This document shows, one piece after another, positions 18,007 through 25,923 of a stretch of 35,696 nucleotides of DNA (position 1 is its first letter; every line of letters begins with the position of its first letter). The notes beneath the pieces are model-generated. The model was not told where the DNA came from and made no database searches. It saw only the letters and a list, made by a program, of their open reading frames with translations. Source of the DNA: an uncultured bacterium (GTDB taxonomy: Bacteria; Actinomycetota; Coriobacteriia; Coriobacteriales; Coriobacteriaceae); assembly GCA_905216045.1 (NCBI GenBank), contig CAJMSL010000004.1:1-35696 (forward strand), written 5' to 3'. The translations under genes and the position numbers were made by a program.

Positions 18007-18996
18007 TTGAAGACTGTTCATGTTGCCGCTGGGATCATTCGCAAGGAAGGATCTGATGAGCTGCTTGCCGTGCAGCGCGGCTACGGCGACATGCAGGGAC
18101 TTTGGGAGTTCCCCGGTGGCAAGCTCATGCGCGGCGAGACGCCCGAGGACGCCGTACGCCGCGAGCTCATGGAAGAACTGCAGGTAAAAGTCACCAACCT
18201 GCGCGATTTCTATACCGTTGAGTACGACTACCCCGATTTTCATCTCTCCATGGAGTGCTACTACTGCTCGATGGCCAAAGAGTCCGGCGAGCCCCAGAAG
18301 CACGACCGCCAGCTCGATATCCGCTGGATTCCACGCACCTCGCTTGCCACCGTTGAGTGGATGCCCGCCGACAAAGGGCTTATCGATGCGCTGATTGAGT
18401 TAAAGGAAGATCGGCTTGAGGCCAACAGCACTGCCAAAGATGCCATGGCCGCCACGACCGACGAGCCCGCTTCCAAGCCCAAACGCGCACCTAAGCGCCG
18501 CAGCAAGAAGCGCCCCAAGCCCGGCCTGCTGGACGGCATCGACACCTCGGACCTTTCCGCCGACGAGCGTGAACTGGTGCGCCGTCGTGCCGCTATAAAA
18601 AAGTCCATGAAGGGCAACAAGCGCGCCAACACCAAGCCCGAGCTGCTCGTACGACAGCGCCTGCGGGCCGCGGGCCTTACGGGCTATCGTTTGGAATGGA
18701 AGGTACCCGGCAAGCCCGACATCGCCTTCCCCGGGCGCAAGATCGCCATCTTCGTCAACGGCTGCTTTTGGCATCGCTGCCCTAAGTGCAATCCAAGCCA
18801 GCCCAAGCGCAACGTTGAGTTTTGGGAGGCAAAGTTTCGCCGCAACGTCGAGCGCGACCGAGCAGCCATCAACGCACTTACCCAAATGGGCTGGACGCCC
18901 ATCACCGTCTGGGAATGTGAGCTCAAGAAAGACCGCATCGATGCCACCATGGAAAAGGTCATCGAGCAGGTGCGCGCCGCAGAGCCGCAGCGCTAG
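18007..18996 (+). CDS. MutT (NUDIX) - Vsr endonuclease fusion protein
   Basis: This 329-residue protein starts at TTG 18007, with GAGAGGA 8 nt upstream. Residues 1-130 form a MutT-like NUDIX hydrolase. The box is GGKLMRGETPEDAVRRELMEE (37-57), complete except that the late Gly is Gln59; such enzymes remove 8-oxo-dGTP. Residues 155-180 are a Lys/Arg/Pro-rich linker. Residues 200-320 are a Vsr very-short-patch-repair endonuclease domain: NTKPELLVRQRLRAAG, the catalytic Asp238 of PGKPDIAF, VNGCFWHRCPKC, EFWEAKFRRNVERDR and VWECEL. Likely zinc ligands are Cys253, Cys258, Cys261 and Cys304. The position of E. coli Vsr His64 is Asn251. No cytosine methyltransferase is adjacent, though Vsr usually accompanies one. 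Confidence 0.88.
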   Translation: MKTVHVAAGIIRKEGSDELLAVQRGYGDMQGLWEFPGGKLMRGETPEDAVRRELMEELQVKVTNLRDFYTVEYDYPDFHLSMECYYCSMAKESGEPQKHDRQLDIRWIPRTSLATVEWMPADKGLIDALIELKEDRLEANSTAKDAMAATTDEPASKPKRAPKRRSKKRPKPGLLDGIDTSDLSADERELVRRRAAIKKSMKGNKRANTKPELLVRQRLRAAGLTGYRLEWKVPGKPDIAFPGRKIAIFVNGCFWHRCPKCNPSQPKRNVEFWEAKFRRNVERDRAAINALTQMGWTPITVWECELKKDRIDATMEKVIEQVRAAEPQR

Positions 18997-19250
18997 GAAC
19001 GAGCCGCCCACACGCCTCACACAGGCGAGCCATATCCGCGTCACAAACCTTAGAAAGTCCTTAAGCTCAAAACCTTTCAAGAGTGTTACTCGATACCTCT
19101 GACCTGCAGTTTCATCGTAACACCAAACCAGGTTAAGCCTTTCTTTAGCGCTTCTTTGCAGCAGCCGCGGCATAATACTGCCAACGCACAGGACCTAGCA
19201 GCACACCCCGTGCGCAACCTTTTGGTGGACATCGAGGAGGCCGCATAAGC
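18997..19250. other. Intergenic region after mutT-vsr
   Basis: No convincing gene or strong terminator lies here. A 7-bp inverted repeat (GTGTTAC at 19083, GTAACAC at 19117) and a GAGGAGG near 19239 are visible; the latter could serve the small frame that follows. Confidence 0.4.
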
Positions 19251-19460
19251 ATGCATTCTTCCAATGCCGTAACACGGCAGCCATCCCTAAAACATGCAGA
19301 CCTTTTCTCCTTCCCCCCGACACAGAGAGACGGCCTCCTCGACTCCCCCACCACAAAAGCCAAACGCTCGACCAACCAGAGGCACAACTTGCGAGCATCG
19401 TTCGAAAAGCTCCAAGCATCCCTAGACAAGGCGTTCCCCGAACAGGCAAGAGCAATCTAA
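19251..19460 (+). CDS. Possible small protein of unknown function
   Basis: This 69-codon frame begins with ATG at 19251. GAGGAGG lies about 11 nt upstream, longer spacing than ideal. The product is basic and hydrophilic with no membrane segment and no motif I recognise; its C-terminal half (LRASFEKLQASLDKAFPEQ) could form a helix. It ends 25 nt before the AraC-type gene. It may be a short conserved protein or simply an untranslated leader. Confidence 0.3.
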   Translation: MHSSNAVTRQPSLKHADLFSFPPTQRDGLLDSPTTKAKRSTNQRHNLRASFEKLQASLDKAFPEQARAI

Positions 19461-19485
19461 GCCCATCGCGCTTTATACTGATGCC

Positions 19486-20424
19486 ATGCGAAACATGGAT
19501 CACATAGAATTGCACCGCGGAGGACGCGAGGAAGCGTTTCCCGAGACCGCCGAAGACTGGCCCTATATTGCCGAACGCGCAGAATTCGCTCGCTATCCGG
19601 GCAATTCCGTCCCCTGGCACTGGCATTCCGAAGTTGAGCTTTTCTACATGGAGCAGGGAGCGATTGACTATCGAACGCGCGCGGCTCATGAGCACGTACG
19701 CTTTGAGGAAGGGTCCGCCGGCTTTATCAACGGCGGCGTTTTGCACAGCACGCTGCAATCGCCCAATTCGGCGCCAGCCATTCAAATGCTGCATATCTTT
19801 CAGCCGTCGATGCTCGGCGATCCCGCGGGACGTCTCCAAAAGCGCTACATCAATCCATTACTTCAATGTCGAGGCGTCGATGTGCTCAAATGGTCGCCCA
19901 CCAACCCCGACGATATGCCCTTTATCGATTTGCTGAAGAGCTCCTTTAGCCACGACCTTCAACGGCCGCAGAACGAGATGGCGCTTCGAAATAACTTGTC
20001 AGAGCTCTGGATTCAGATTTACGCCAAGGCCGAACCGCTCTTTTCCTCCGACGGCGCCTCTTGGATGACCGGCCGCGACGTACAGTTCAAGGCAATCCTG
20101 GACTTTATCCGCGCAAACTATGCAGCCGCTATAGATGTGCCCCAGATGGCATCTGCAGCCGGCGTAAGCGAAAGAGAGTGTTACCGCATTATCGAAACTT
20201 GTGCAGGAACGACCCCGGCGGCATATCTACGCGCATACCGCATAAACCGTGCTTGCGAACTTTTGGCACACACCACGCGAACGGTACAGACAGTCGCGCG
20301 CCAATGCGGATTTATAACAGCAAGCCATCTTGGCCAGGTATTTAAAGAACAAATGGGGTGCACTCCTTCGAGCTATCGAGCAGCGAGGCAGAATCTCGAT
20401 AGCACCAGGCAGAAATCCCGCTAG
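19486..20424 (+). CDS. AraC-family transcriptional regulator with N-terminal cupin
   Basis: This 312-residue regulator has an N-terminal cupin sensor domain (PWHWHSEVELFYMEQGAIDY, histidines 45 and 47, and INGGVLHS). A helical linker follows, then two helix-turn-helix motifs in the last 100 residues: IDVPQMASAAGVSERECYRI and TVQTVARQCGFITASHLGQVFKEQMGCTPSSYR, the usual AraC C-terminal signature. The start at 19486 (MRNMDH) has no strong ribosome binding site; the ATG at 19495 is a possible alternative. Cupin-type AraC proteins often sense sugars. The adjacent HAD phosphatase on the same strand, 56 nt downstream, is the only obvious candidate target. Confidence 0.88.
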   Translation: MRNMDHIELHRGGREEAFPETAEDWPYIAERAEFARYPGNSVPWHWHSEVELFYMEQGAIDYRTRAAHEHVRFEEGSAGFINGGVLHSTLQSPNSAPAIQMLHIFQPSMLGDPAGRLQKRYINPLLQCRGVDVLKWSPTNPDDMPFIDLLKSSFSHDLQRPQNEMALRNNLSELWIQIYAKAEPLFSSDGASWMTGRDVQFKAILDFIRANYAAAIDVPQMASAAGVSERECYRIIETCAGTTPAAYLRAYRINRACELLAHTTRTVQTVARQCGFITASHLGQVFKEQMGCTPSSYRAARQNLDSTRQKSR

Positions 20425-20480
20425 CCTTTCTTCTGTCACCGCATCAAACTTGCAGGCAAACAACAGAGAGGAGCAATCAT

Positions 20481-21104
20481 ATGAAGCACTTTGACCATAT
20501 CGTATTTGACGTTGATGGGACATTGGCAGATACAGAAGAAAGCGTTCTATCATCGCTTGTCCAGATTGTCCAAGAAGAGACCGGCAAAACGCTCCCCCGA
20601 CACGAGCTTGAATTTGCCCTCGGCATACCCGGCAAGGATGCCCTTGAGAAACTTGGGATCTACTCGCAGGCAACGTTGGATCGCTGGTGCCAAGTTGCCG
20701 CCAGCTTTAAAAGCACCATCAGCGTGTTTCCAGGTTTGCTTGAAGTCATCGCAACACTCGCCGATAGCGGCTGCAAACTTGGCATCGTCTCCTCACGTGC
20801 GCGCGACGAATACGCAGAAGAAATTGCACCCCTTGGCTTCGATAAGTATTTTGAGCACATCATCCTTGTCGAAGACACAACCGAACATAAACCCGCACCC
20901 GCTCCCATGCTCGAATATCTCCGGCGTACGGGCGCGAATCCTGGCAACGTCGTCTACGTTGGCGACACCGTCTACGACGAACAATGCGCAACTTCGGCAG
21001 GGATCAGTTTTGCCAGAGCGGCATGGGGATCGCACCAAGACATCCCAAACGCCACCTACAACCTCAAAACCCCCAACGACCTGCTAACCCTAACAACCAA
21101 GTAA
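20481..21104 (+). CDS. HAD-family phosphatase (subfamily IA)
   Basis: This 207-residue hydrolase of the haloacid dehalogenase superfamily has motif I VFDVDGTLAD (nucleophile Asp10, acid/base Asp12), a helical cap after it, motif II IVSSRA, motif III HKPAPAPM (Lys), and motif IV VYVGDTVYDEQC. The arrangement resembles phosphoglycolate phosphatase, pyrophosphatase PpaX or beta-phosphoglucomutase-like proteins; the substrate cannot be chosen from sequence. The ATG at 20481 follows GAGAGGAG. Codon use is slightly richer in A and T than the neighbours. Confidence 0.87.
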   Translation: MKHFDHIVFDVDGTLADTEESVLSSLVQIVQEETGKTLPRHELEFALGIPGKDALEKLGIYSQATLDRWCQVAASFKSTISVFPGLLEVIATLADSGCKLGIVSSRARDEYAEEIAPLGFDKYFEHIILVEDTTEHKPAPAPMLEYLRRTGANPGNVVYVGDTVYDEQCATSAGISFARAAWGSHQDIPNATYNLKTPNDLLTLTTK

Positions 21105-21130
21105 CCCCCGCGCCCCACCCTTTCAGCCCC

Positions 21131-21310
21131 AACGCCACAAGGGCGACGACCTCGAGCAGGTCAACTTGGGGGGGGACGAGGGCTTAGTTCCCCAATCTTT
21201 CCGCAGGGGGCAAAAAGCAACGTCTTTTTTTCCGGCACTAACGCCACAAGGGCGATTGAGCAGGACGGTTTGGACGGGTCCCGTACTTAGTTTCCAAAAT
21301 CATTCCGCAG
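21131..21310 (+). repeat. Tandem pair of structured repeat units
   Basis: Two units begin with the identical 16-mer AACGCCACAAGGGCGA (21131 and 21240). Each continues with GAGCAGG, CTTAGTT and AATCNTTCCGCAG in the same order. In both, a G-rich or T-rich word before CTTAGTT can pair with the word after it (TTGGGG/CCCCAA in unit 1, TTTGG/CCAAA in unit 2), a compensatory change. The units lie between convergent genes. Confidence 0.65.
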
Positions 21311-21412
21311 CGCGAAGGCCCCCGTTGCCAACGCTTCGTAGAAGCGAGGCAACGGGGGCCTTCATGCGCGAGGACGTTTTGGAAACTAAGTACGGGACCC
21401 GCCCAAACCGTC
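21264..21412. repeat. 149-bp giant inverted repeat (MITE-like) between convergent genes
   Basis: The left arm 21264-21299 and right arm 21377-21412 are complementary at 35 of 36 positions. Inside, a 15-bp perfect stem (21315-21329 with 21348-21362, AAGGCCCCCGTTGCC) and a further CGCTTC/GAAGCG hairpin (21332-21346) stack in line, separated by a symmetric-looking internal loop. It overlaps the second tandem unit above. It may act as a two-way terminator for the HAD and aldolase genes or be a small non-autonomous mobile element. I saw no clear target-site duplication. Confidence 0.8.
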
Positions 21413-21437
21413 CGGTGGGATCGGAGTACCCTTGCTG

Positions 21438-22295
21438 TTACTCTGCTTTGCCCACGGAGTTGAGGTTGGTCATGCGGATCTTAACCAGCTCGGTAATCTC
21501 ACGCATACCCTCCTTGGCCGGCTTCTTGGGATCGAAGCAGGCAGGGTTCTCGGCCATGTAGGCCATGAAGCCCTTGGTGTAGGCCTGACGCAGCTCGGTA
21601 GCGTAGTTAACCTTGCAGATACCGTTCTTCACGGCCTCGGCGACCTGCTCATCGGGCACACCGGAGGTGCCGTGCAGAACCAGCGGCACGTCGACGGCGT
21701 CGCGGATGGCCTTGACCACGGACTGCTCGATGTGCGGATCGCTCGTGTACACGCCGTGGCTGGTACCAACGCCAATAGCCAGCGAGGTGCAGCCAGTGCG
21801 CTCGACGAACTCCTTGGCCTCGGCAGGATCGGTGTAGGGGCTCTCGCCCTCAACCGCGGGACCGTCGTCCTCCTTGCCGCCAACCTTGCCGAGCTCGGCC
21901 TCGACGGGCACGCCCATGGCGCGGCCAGCGTCGGCGACGGACTTGGTCAGGGCGATGTTGTCCTCGAAGGACTCGTGCGAACCGTCGATCATGACAGAGG
22001 TGTAGCCCGTGCGGAAAGCCTGCATGCAGCGGTCATAGCCATCGCCGTGATCGAGGTGCAGGGCGACGGGCACGGAAGCGCGCTCGGCGGCAGCCTTGAC
22101 CATGCCGTAGAAGTAGTCCAGACCAGCGGTCTTGATGGTGCCCGGGGTGGTCTGCATGATGACGGGGGACTTGGTCTCCTCGGCAGCGGCCAGAACGGCC
22201 ATAACAAACTCGAGGTTCTCGACGTTGAAAGCGCCAACAGCGTAGTGGCCGGCCTGAGCGTCCTTGAGCATCTTTTCGGTGGTAACAAGTGCCAT
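21438..22295 (-). CDS. Class II ketose-bisphosphate aldolase (fructose- or tagatose-1,6-bisphosphate)
   Basis: This zinc-dependent aldolase has 285 residues from the ATG at 22295 (GAGAGGAG upstream). It cleaves a ketohexose 1,6-bisphosphate to dihydroxyacetone phosphate and glyceraldehyde 3-phosphate. Features are GHYAVGAFNVENLE (16-29), HLDHGDG with catalytic Asp82 and zinc ligand His83, GVGTSHGVY and LVLHGTSGVPDEQV (zinc histidines), and GICKVNYATELR. Fba and GatY/KbaY cannot be separated by motif alone. lacA, lacB and lacC are about 10 kb away without a class I lacD. The adjacent DeoR regulator shares half-sites with the lacA promoter region. Tagatose-bisphosphate aldolase is therefore a plausible role. 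Confidence 0.9.
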   Translation of the reverse strand: MALVTTEKMLKDAQAGHYAVGAFNVENLEFVMAVLAAAEETKSPVIMQTTPGTIKTAGLDYFYGMVKAAAERASVPVALHLDHGDGYDRCMQAFRTGYTSVMIDGSHESFEDNIALTKSVADAGRAMGVPVEAELGKVGGKEDDGPAVEGESPYTDPAEAKEFVERTGCTSLAIGVGTSHGVYTSDPHIEQSVVKAIRDAVDVPLVLHGTSGVPDEQVAEAVKNGICKVNYATELRQAYTKGFMAYMAENPACFDPKKPAKEGMREITELVKIRMTNLNSVGKAE

Positions 22296-22480
22296 GAGCG
22301 TTTGCTCCTCTCCCTCGCCCGCATCTGGACATCGGGCGTAGTTGTTCACAAGGCGTTTTACCTTGCGTTTTGCTGCGCTCATTGTATGAAATTCAGCAGC
22401 TTTGCACGTGCGAGATATTGAGCCCATGCAGGTCAATACAGTCATTTTTGAAAAGCAAACGGAAGAAATTTGAGCCGAGT

Positions 22481-22490
22481 GAACATGTTC
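22481..22490. promoter_or_regulatory. DeoR-type operator-like palindrome
   Basis: GAACATGTTC is a perfect palindrome in the divergent region between the aldolase and the DeoR-type gene, 186 nt upstream of the aldolase start. The same GAACA/TGTTC half-sites cluster upstream of lacA. Confidence 0.5.
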
Positions 22491-22629
22491 GATATTGAAT
22501 TTTGGGCGTTCAGCGTCTTTCTTTTATAGAAAAGATAAGTAATCGAAAGGTGTTTTCTTACCCAAAAAGAAAATGAACGAAAATAGAGTCAACACAATTC
22601 CTGCAAATTTAGCCGAGAATGGAGCAAAC

Positions 22630-23433
22630 ATGGCCCAAGCCACCAACCGTGCCTTTGCCGACGAACGCCGTACCGCCATTTTGGAAATGCTCGATCATAA
22701 TGCCTCGGTGCAGGTAGCAGAGATCGCCCAGACCTTTGGCGTGTCCTCCGTCACCGCCCGCGCCGACCTGGACGTGCTCGCCGAAGCAGGCAAGCTGCGC
22801 CGCACGCACGGCGGTGCCGTATCACTCCACAAACGTCTGACCGTCTCCACGCAGGATCGCCGCATCAATGTCAACGTCGCCGCCAAGCAGGCCATCGCGC
22901 AAAGCGCCATCGAGCTCGTCAATGACGGCGACACGCTGCTCGTCGACTCGGGCACCACGGCGCTCGAGTTCGTCCGGCTCCTCGATCAGCGCGACGGTAT
23001 CACCGTCATCACGGCCGACATTACCATTGCCGATTACATCGACGAGAGCATGCCCTCAGTCGATGTCGTCATGCTGGGCGGGGCGCTGCGCAAAGGCCAT
23101 CGTTATTTGTACGGACCGCTCACTATGCAGGCGCTCCAAATGGTCCATGCCGATCTGGCCGTCATGTGCCCCGGCGCCTTTGTCCCCAGCTGCGGCTTTA
23201 CGACCGACTTTCCCCAGATGGCCGAGACCAAAACGGCTATGATCACCGCGGCCCATCAAAGCGTCGCCCTCATGGACGCCAGCAAGGTTAACGGACGCGG
23301 CATGTACCGCTTTGCCGAGCTTGCCGATGTCGACTCCATCGTGATGGACCGTGACCCCGACCATGCCGTCGCCACCTCGATCGCCGAGGCCACTGACAGC
23401 TCACGTCCAGCCCTCGTCATCGCCGGCGCTTAA
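22630..23433 (+). CDS. DeoR-family transcriptional regulator
   Basis: This 267-residue regulator has an N-terminal helix-turn-helix (FADERRTAILEMLDHN, VAEIAQTFGVSSVTARADL, GKLRRTHGGAV) and a C-terminal sugar-phosphate sensor domain (DTLLVDSGTTALEFVRLL, VVMLGGALRK, ALMDASKVNGRGMYRFAEL). I chose the ATG at 22630 because GGAG lies 6 nt upstream; an earlier in-frame ATG at 22573 has no ribosome binding site. DeoR proteins usually sense phosphorylated sugars such as tagatose 6-phosphate (LacR) or fructose 1-phosphate. Its divergent aldolase neighbour and the matching half-sites at lacA suggest a LacR-like role. That is inference. Confidence 0.9.
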   Translation: MAQATNRAFADERRTAILEMLDHNASVQVAEIAQTFGVSSVTARADLDVLAEAGKLRRTHGGAVSLHKRLTVSTQDRRINVNVAAKQAIAQSAIELVNDGDTLLVDSGTTALEFVRLLDQRDGITVITADITIADYIDESMPSVDVVMLGGALRKGHRYLYGPLTMQALQMVHADLAVMCPGAFVPSCGFTTDFPQMAETKTAMITAAHQSVALMDASKVNGRGMYRFAELADVDSIVMDRDPDHAVATSIAEATDSSRPALVIAGA

Positions 23434-23438
23434 ACAAA

Positions 23439-23475
23439 AACCACCACAAAGGTGCCTGTCCCCTTTGTGGTGGTT
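23439..23475 (-). terminator. Terminator between deoR and the flavodiiron gene
   Basis: AACCACCACAAAGG pairs perfectly with CCTTTGTGGTGGTT around a 9-nt loop. On the minus strand it is followed by TTTGTTT, so it ends the flavodiiron gene, and it may work for deoR too. The loop and arms contain GGGGACAGGCACC (minus strand), a word that looks like a dispersed intergenic repeat. Confidence 0.8.
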
Positions 23476-23507
23476 GTGATGGTTGAGCGTCAAAAGTGAA
23501 CGTGTCG

Positions 23508-24668
23508 CTACTTGGACAGCTCGTCGGCGAGGGCCTCGATCTGAGCGCGCGAGGCTTCGTTGAGCGAGCCCAGCACAGTCACCTTGTTCTGCGTCAGGGT
23601 GATGTCCTTCATACCCTCGAGCTCCTTGGTCATAATCTTGGCCGCTGCAGGCGCCCAGGAACCGGACTCGACAAGCGCCACCGTACGGTTCTGATAGGCG
23701 TGCTCGGCAAGCGTGTGGATAAAGGTGCTCATGAACGGGAAGATCTCGCCCTGATAGGTGATGGAGGCGAGCACCAGACGGTCATAGCGGAACGCATCCT
23801 CAACGGCCTCGGCCATGTCGTCGCGAGCCAGGTCAAAGACGGAGACCTTCTGGCCGCGAGCCTCAAGCGCAGATGCGAGCTCCTCGACGGCAGCCTTCAG
23901 ATGGCCATACACGCTCGCATAGGCGATCGTGATGCCCTCGTCCTCGGGCTGATAGCTCGACCAGGTGTTATAGGTGTCGAGGTAGTAGCCCAGGTTCTCG
24001 GTCAGCACGGGGCCGTGGAGCGGGCAGATGATCTGGATGTCCAGGTCGGCGGCCTTCTTGAGAACGGCCTGCACGAACTTACCGAACTTACCGACGATGC
24101 CAAAGTAGTAGCGGCGAGCCTCGCAAGCCCAGCCCTCGGGATCCTCAATGTCGTTGGCGCCAAACTTGCCAAAGCCGTCGGCACTAAAGAGCACCTTGTC
24201 GGTGGACTCGTAGGAGAAGATCACCTCGGGCCAGTGCACATTGGGGGCGCCGATAAAGGTCAGGCTGTGGCCACCCAGGTCGAGCACGTCGCCCTCTTTG
24301 ACGACCATCTTGCGCTCGGGGAAGTCGGTGCCAAAGTAGTTGACCATCATGCGGAAGGCGCCCATGCTAGCCACAATCTGTGCCTGGGGATAGCGCTCCA
24401 TAAAGGCAGCGATGCCAGCGGAGTGATCGGGCTCCATGTGATGGACGACCAGGTAGTCGGGCGTACGGCCATCGAGCACGGTCTCGAGGTTGCCGAGCCA
24501 CTCGTCAACAAAACCGGCGTCGACCGAATCGGCGACAGCGATTTTATCGCCCAAGATAACGTAGCTGTTGTATGCCATGCCGTTCTCGGACACGTCGTAC
24601 TGGCCCTCGAACAGGTCAATGTCGTGATCGTCGACACCGATGTAGCGGATATCCTTGGTGATCTCCAT
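23508..24668 (-). CDS. fprA: Flavodiiron protein (FprA/NorV-type A-type flavoprotein)
   Basis: This 386-residue cytoplasmic enzyme reduces oxygen to water or NO to nitrous oxide and protects anaerobes. The N-terminal metallo-beta-lactamase-like domain carries the di-iron ligands of HHMEPDHSA (His77, Glu79, Asp81, His82), with further ligands in NVHWPEVIF, FSADGFG and CPLHGPV. The C-terminal flavodoxin domain starts near residue 250 with IAYASVYGHLKAAVEEL and binds FMN. I chose the ATG at 24668 because AGGAGG lies 8 nt upstream; earlier in-frame starts lack this. There is no rubredoxin fusion or rubredoxin gene next to it. Confidence 0.93.
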   Translation of the reverse strand: MEITKDIRYIGVDDHDIDLFEGQYDVSENGMAYNSYVILGDKIAVADSVDAGFVDEWLGNLETVLDGRTPDYLVVHHMEPDHSAGIAAFMERYPQAQIVASMGAFRMMVNYFGTDFPERKMVVKEGDVLDLGGHSLTFIGAPNVHWPEVIFSYESTDKVLFSADGFGKFGANDIEDPEGWACEARRYYFGIVGKFGKFVQAVLKKAADLDIQIICPLHGPVLTENLGYYLDTYNTWSSYQPEDEGITIAYASVYGHLKAAVEELASALEARGQKVSVFDLARDDMAEAVEDAFRYDRLVLASITYQGEIFPFMSTFIHTLAEHAYQNRTVALVESGSWAPAAAKIMTKELEGMKDITLTQNKVTVLGSLNEASRAQIEALADELSK

Positions 24669-24684
24669 CAGGCAAAGCCTCCTA

Positions 24685-24708
24685 GATAGACAAAAGAACC
24701 CGTCTATC
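24685..24708. promoter_or_regulatory. Inverted repeat in the fprA 5' region
   Basis: GATAGAC-N10-GTCTATC is a perfect 7-bp inverted repeat just upstream of the fprA ribosome binding site. It overlaps a TATGAT -10-like box read on the minus strand (24706-24711). It could be an operator for a redox-responsive regulator. Confidence 0.4.
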
Positions 24709-24797
24709 ATAGCACTCGCCTTCATAGCCACGGCTATCTGTCAGCATCCTTATCGATTGTTATTGAGGCGGAATATACCACCGTTTACCTGCATAAA

Positions 24798-25829
24798 CTA
24801 TGTGCATGGTATCGCCGTGCTATGTCGAATAATGAGCTGGCCGGGAATACGGATGGCAACGGTTTTGCCCGCCGTACCCGCCTCGGGAACCGCATGCTCG
24901 AATACCTCGCGTCCGCGCTGATGTAGATCGAATCGCACGGTCGTGAGCTCGTTGTGTGCCACAAAATCATCGAGCGAATCATCGACGCCCACCACGCTCA
25001 CGTCCTCGGGCACGCGCAGACCGCTATCGCGCAGCGCTGCAATCGCGCCATTTGCCATCTGGTCGTTTGCCGCATAAATCGCCGTCATGGTGCGATCGTG
25101 CTCGGCCAGGTACCTGCCAGCCTCGTAACCGCTGTTGGCAGACCAGTCGCCCTCGAGCGGCTCTGCCGGCTCGATGTGTTTACGCTCGAGCGCATCCTGC
25201 CAACCGGCACGACGAAATTGCTCGTCGACCGAGAACGACGGGCCGCCAATATAGCGAATCTGCTCGTGCCCCAGCTCAAAAAGGTGATCCATAAGCAATA
25301 GCGAGCAGCCGTAATGGTCGGAATCGACCGTGGTCACCCGCGGATGCGCATACATGGTAACGATGACCGTGCCAATGCCCGGCAGTGGATCAAACGTCTC
25401 AAAATCGGGCGCCATGCGACTCATGCCGATGATGATGCCGTCCACGGGCAGTGCGGCCATGCGACGCGTTGCCTCGGCAAGCGAAAACTCCTCGGTCTTG
25501 GACATCTCGACCAGCGTGATGGCGCAATTATGCTCGCGAGCAGCGCTGGCGATGCCGTCGATCATTGAGAGGTTGCCAAACTTGGTGACATCGTTGACGC
25601 ACAGGCCGACCGAATGGTAACGGCCGTCGCGCAGCGAGCGACCGGCATAACTCGGACGAAAGCCGAGCTCTTGCATGGCGGCCTGCACGCGCTGGCGCGT
25701 CTGCTCGTTAACGTTGGGCAAGCCGTTGGCGACGCGCGAAACCGTCTGCTGCGAAACGCCTGCAGCGCGGGCGACGTCGGCCATGGAGACCGGACGCGTA
25801 CCTGTATCGTTGGACGGGCGCCTTGCCAC
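24798..25829 (-). CDS. LacI-family transcriptional regulator, probably of galKT
   Basis: This 343-residue regulator has a typical LacI helix-turn-helix (VSMADVARAAGVSQQTVSRVANG, residues 14-36) and hinge (YAGRSLRDGRYHSVGL). The periplasmic-binding-protein-like sensor domain includes VDGIIIGMSRMAPDF, HEQIRYIGGP, YAANDQMANGAIAALRDSGLRVPEDVSVVGVDD and the C-terminal region. The start is GTG at 25829 with AAGGTGA upstream. It is divergent from galK. The region between holds three copies of a GTTAACGTACTC word, so it very likely controls galKT and itself. Galactose or a derivative would be the natural effector. Confidence 0.92.
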   Translation of the reverse strand: MARRPSNDTGTRPVSMADVARAAGVSQQTVSRVANGLPNVNEQTRQRVQAAMQELGFRPSYAGRSLRDGRYHSVGLCVNDVTKFGNLSMIDGIASAAREHNCAITLVEMSKTEEFSLAEATRRMAALPVDGIIIGMSRMAPDFETFDPLPGIGTVIVTMYAHPRVTTVDSDHYGCSLLLMDHLFELGHEQIRYIGGPSFSVDEQFRRAGWQDALERKHIEPAEPLEGDWSANSGYEAGRYLAEHDRTMTAIYAANDQMANGAIAALRDSGLRVPEDVSVVGVDDSLDDFVAHNELTTVRFDLHQRGREVFEHAVPEAGTAGKTVAIRIPGQLIIRHSTAIPCT

Positions 25830-25923
25830 AGGATCACCTTCACCCTTGCGAGATCTGAATAGCGTGAATGCCGGCCCGGGCAGAAATACATCCCGCGCCG
25901 AGGCCCGCTATCGTCGGACGCAT

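Noticed and set aside
22573..22629. Earlier ATG of the DeoR-type gene
   Set aside because: It would add 19 residues before the normal start of the family and has no ribosome binding site; the ATG at 22630 has GGAG.
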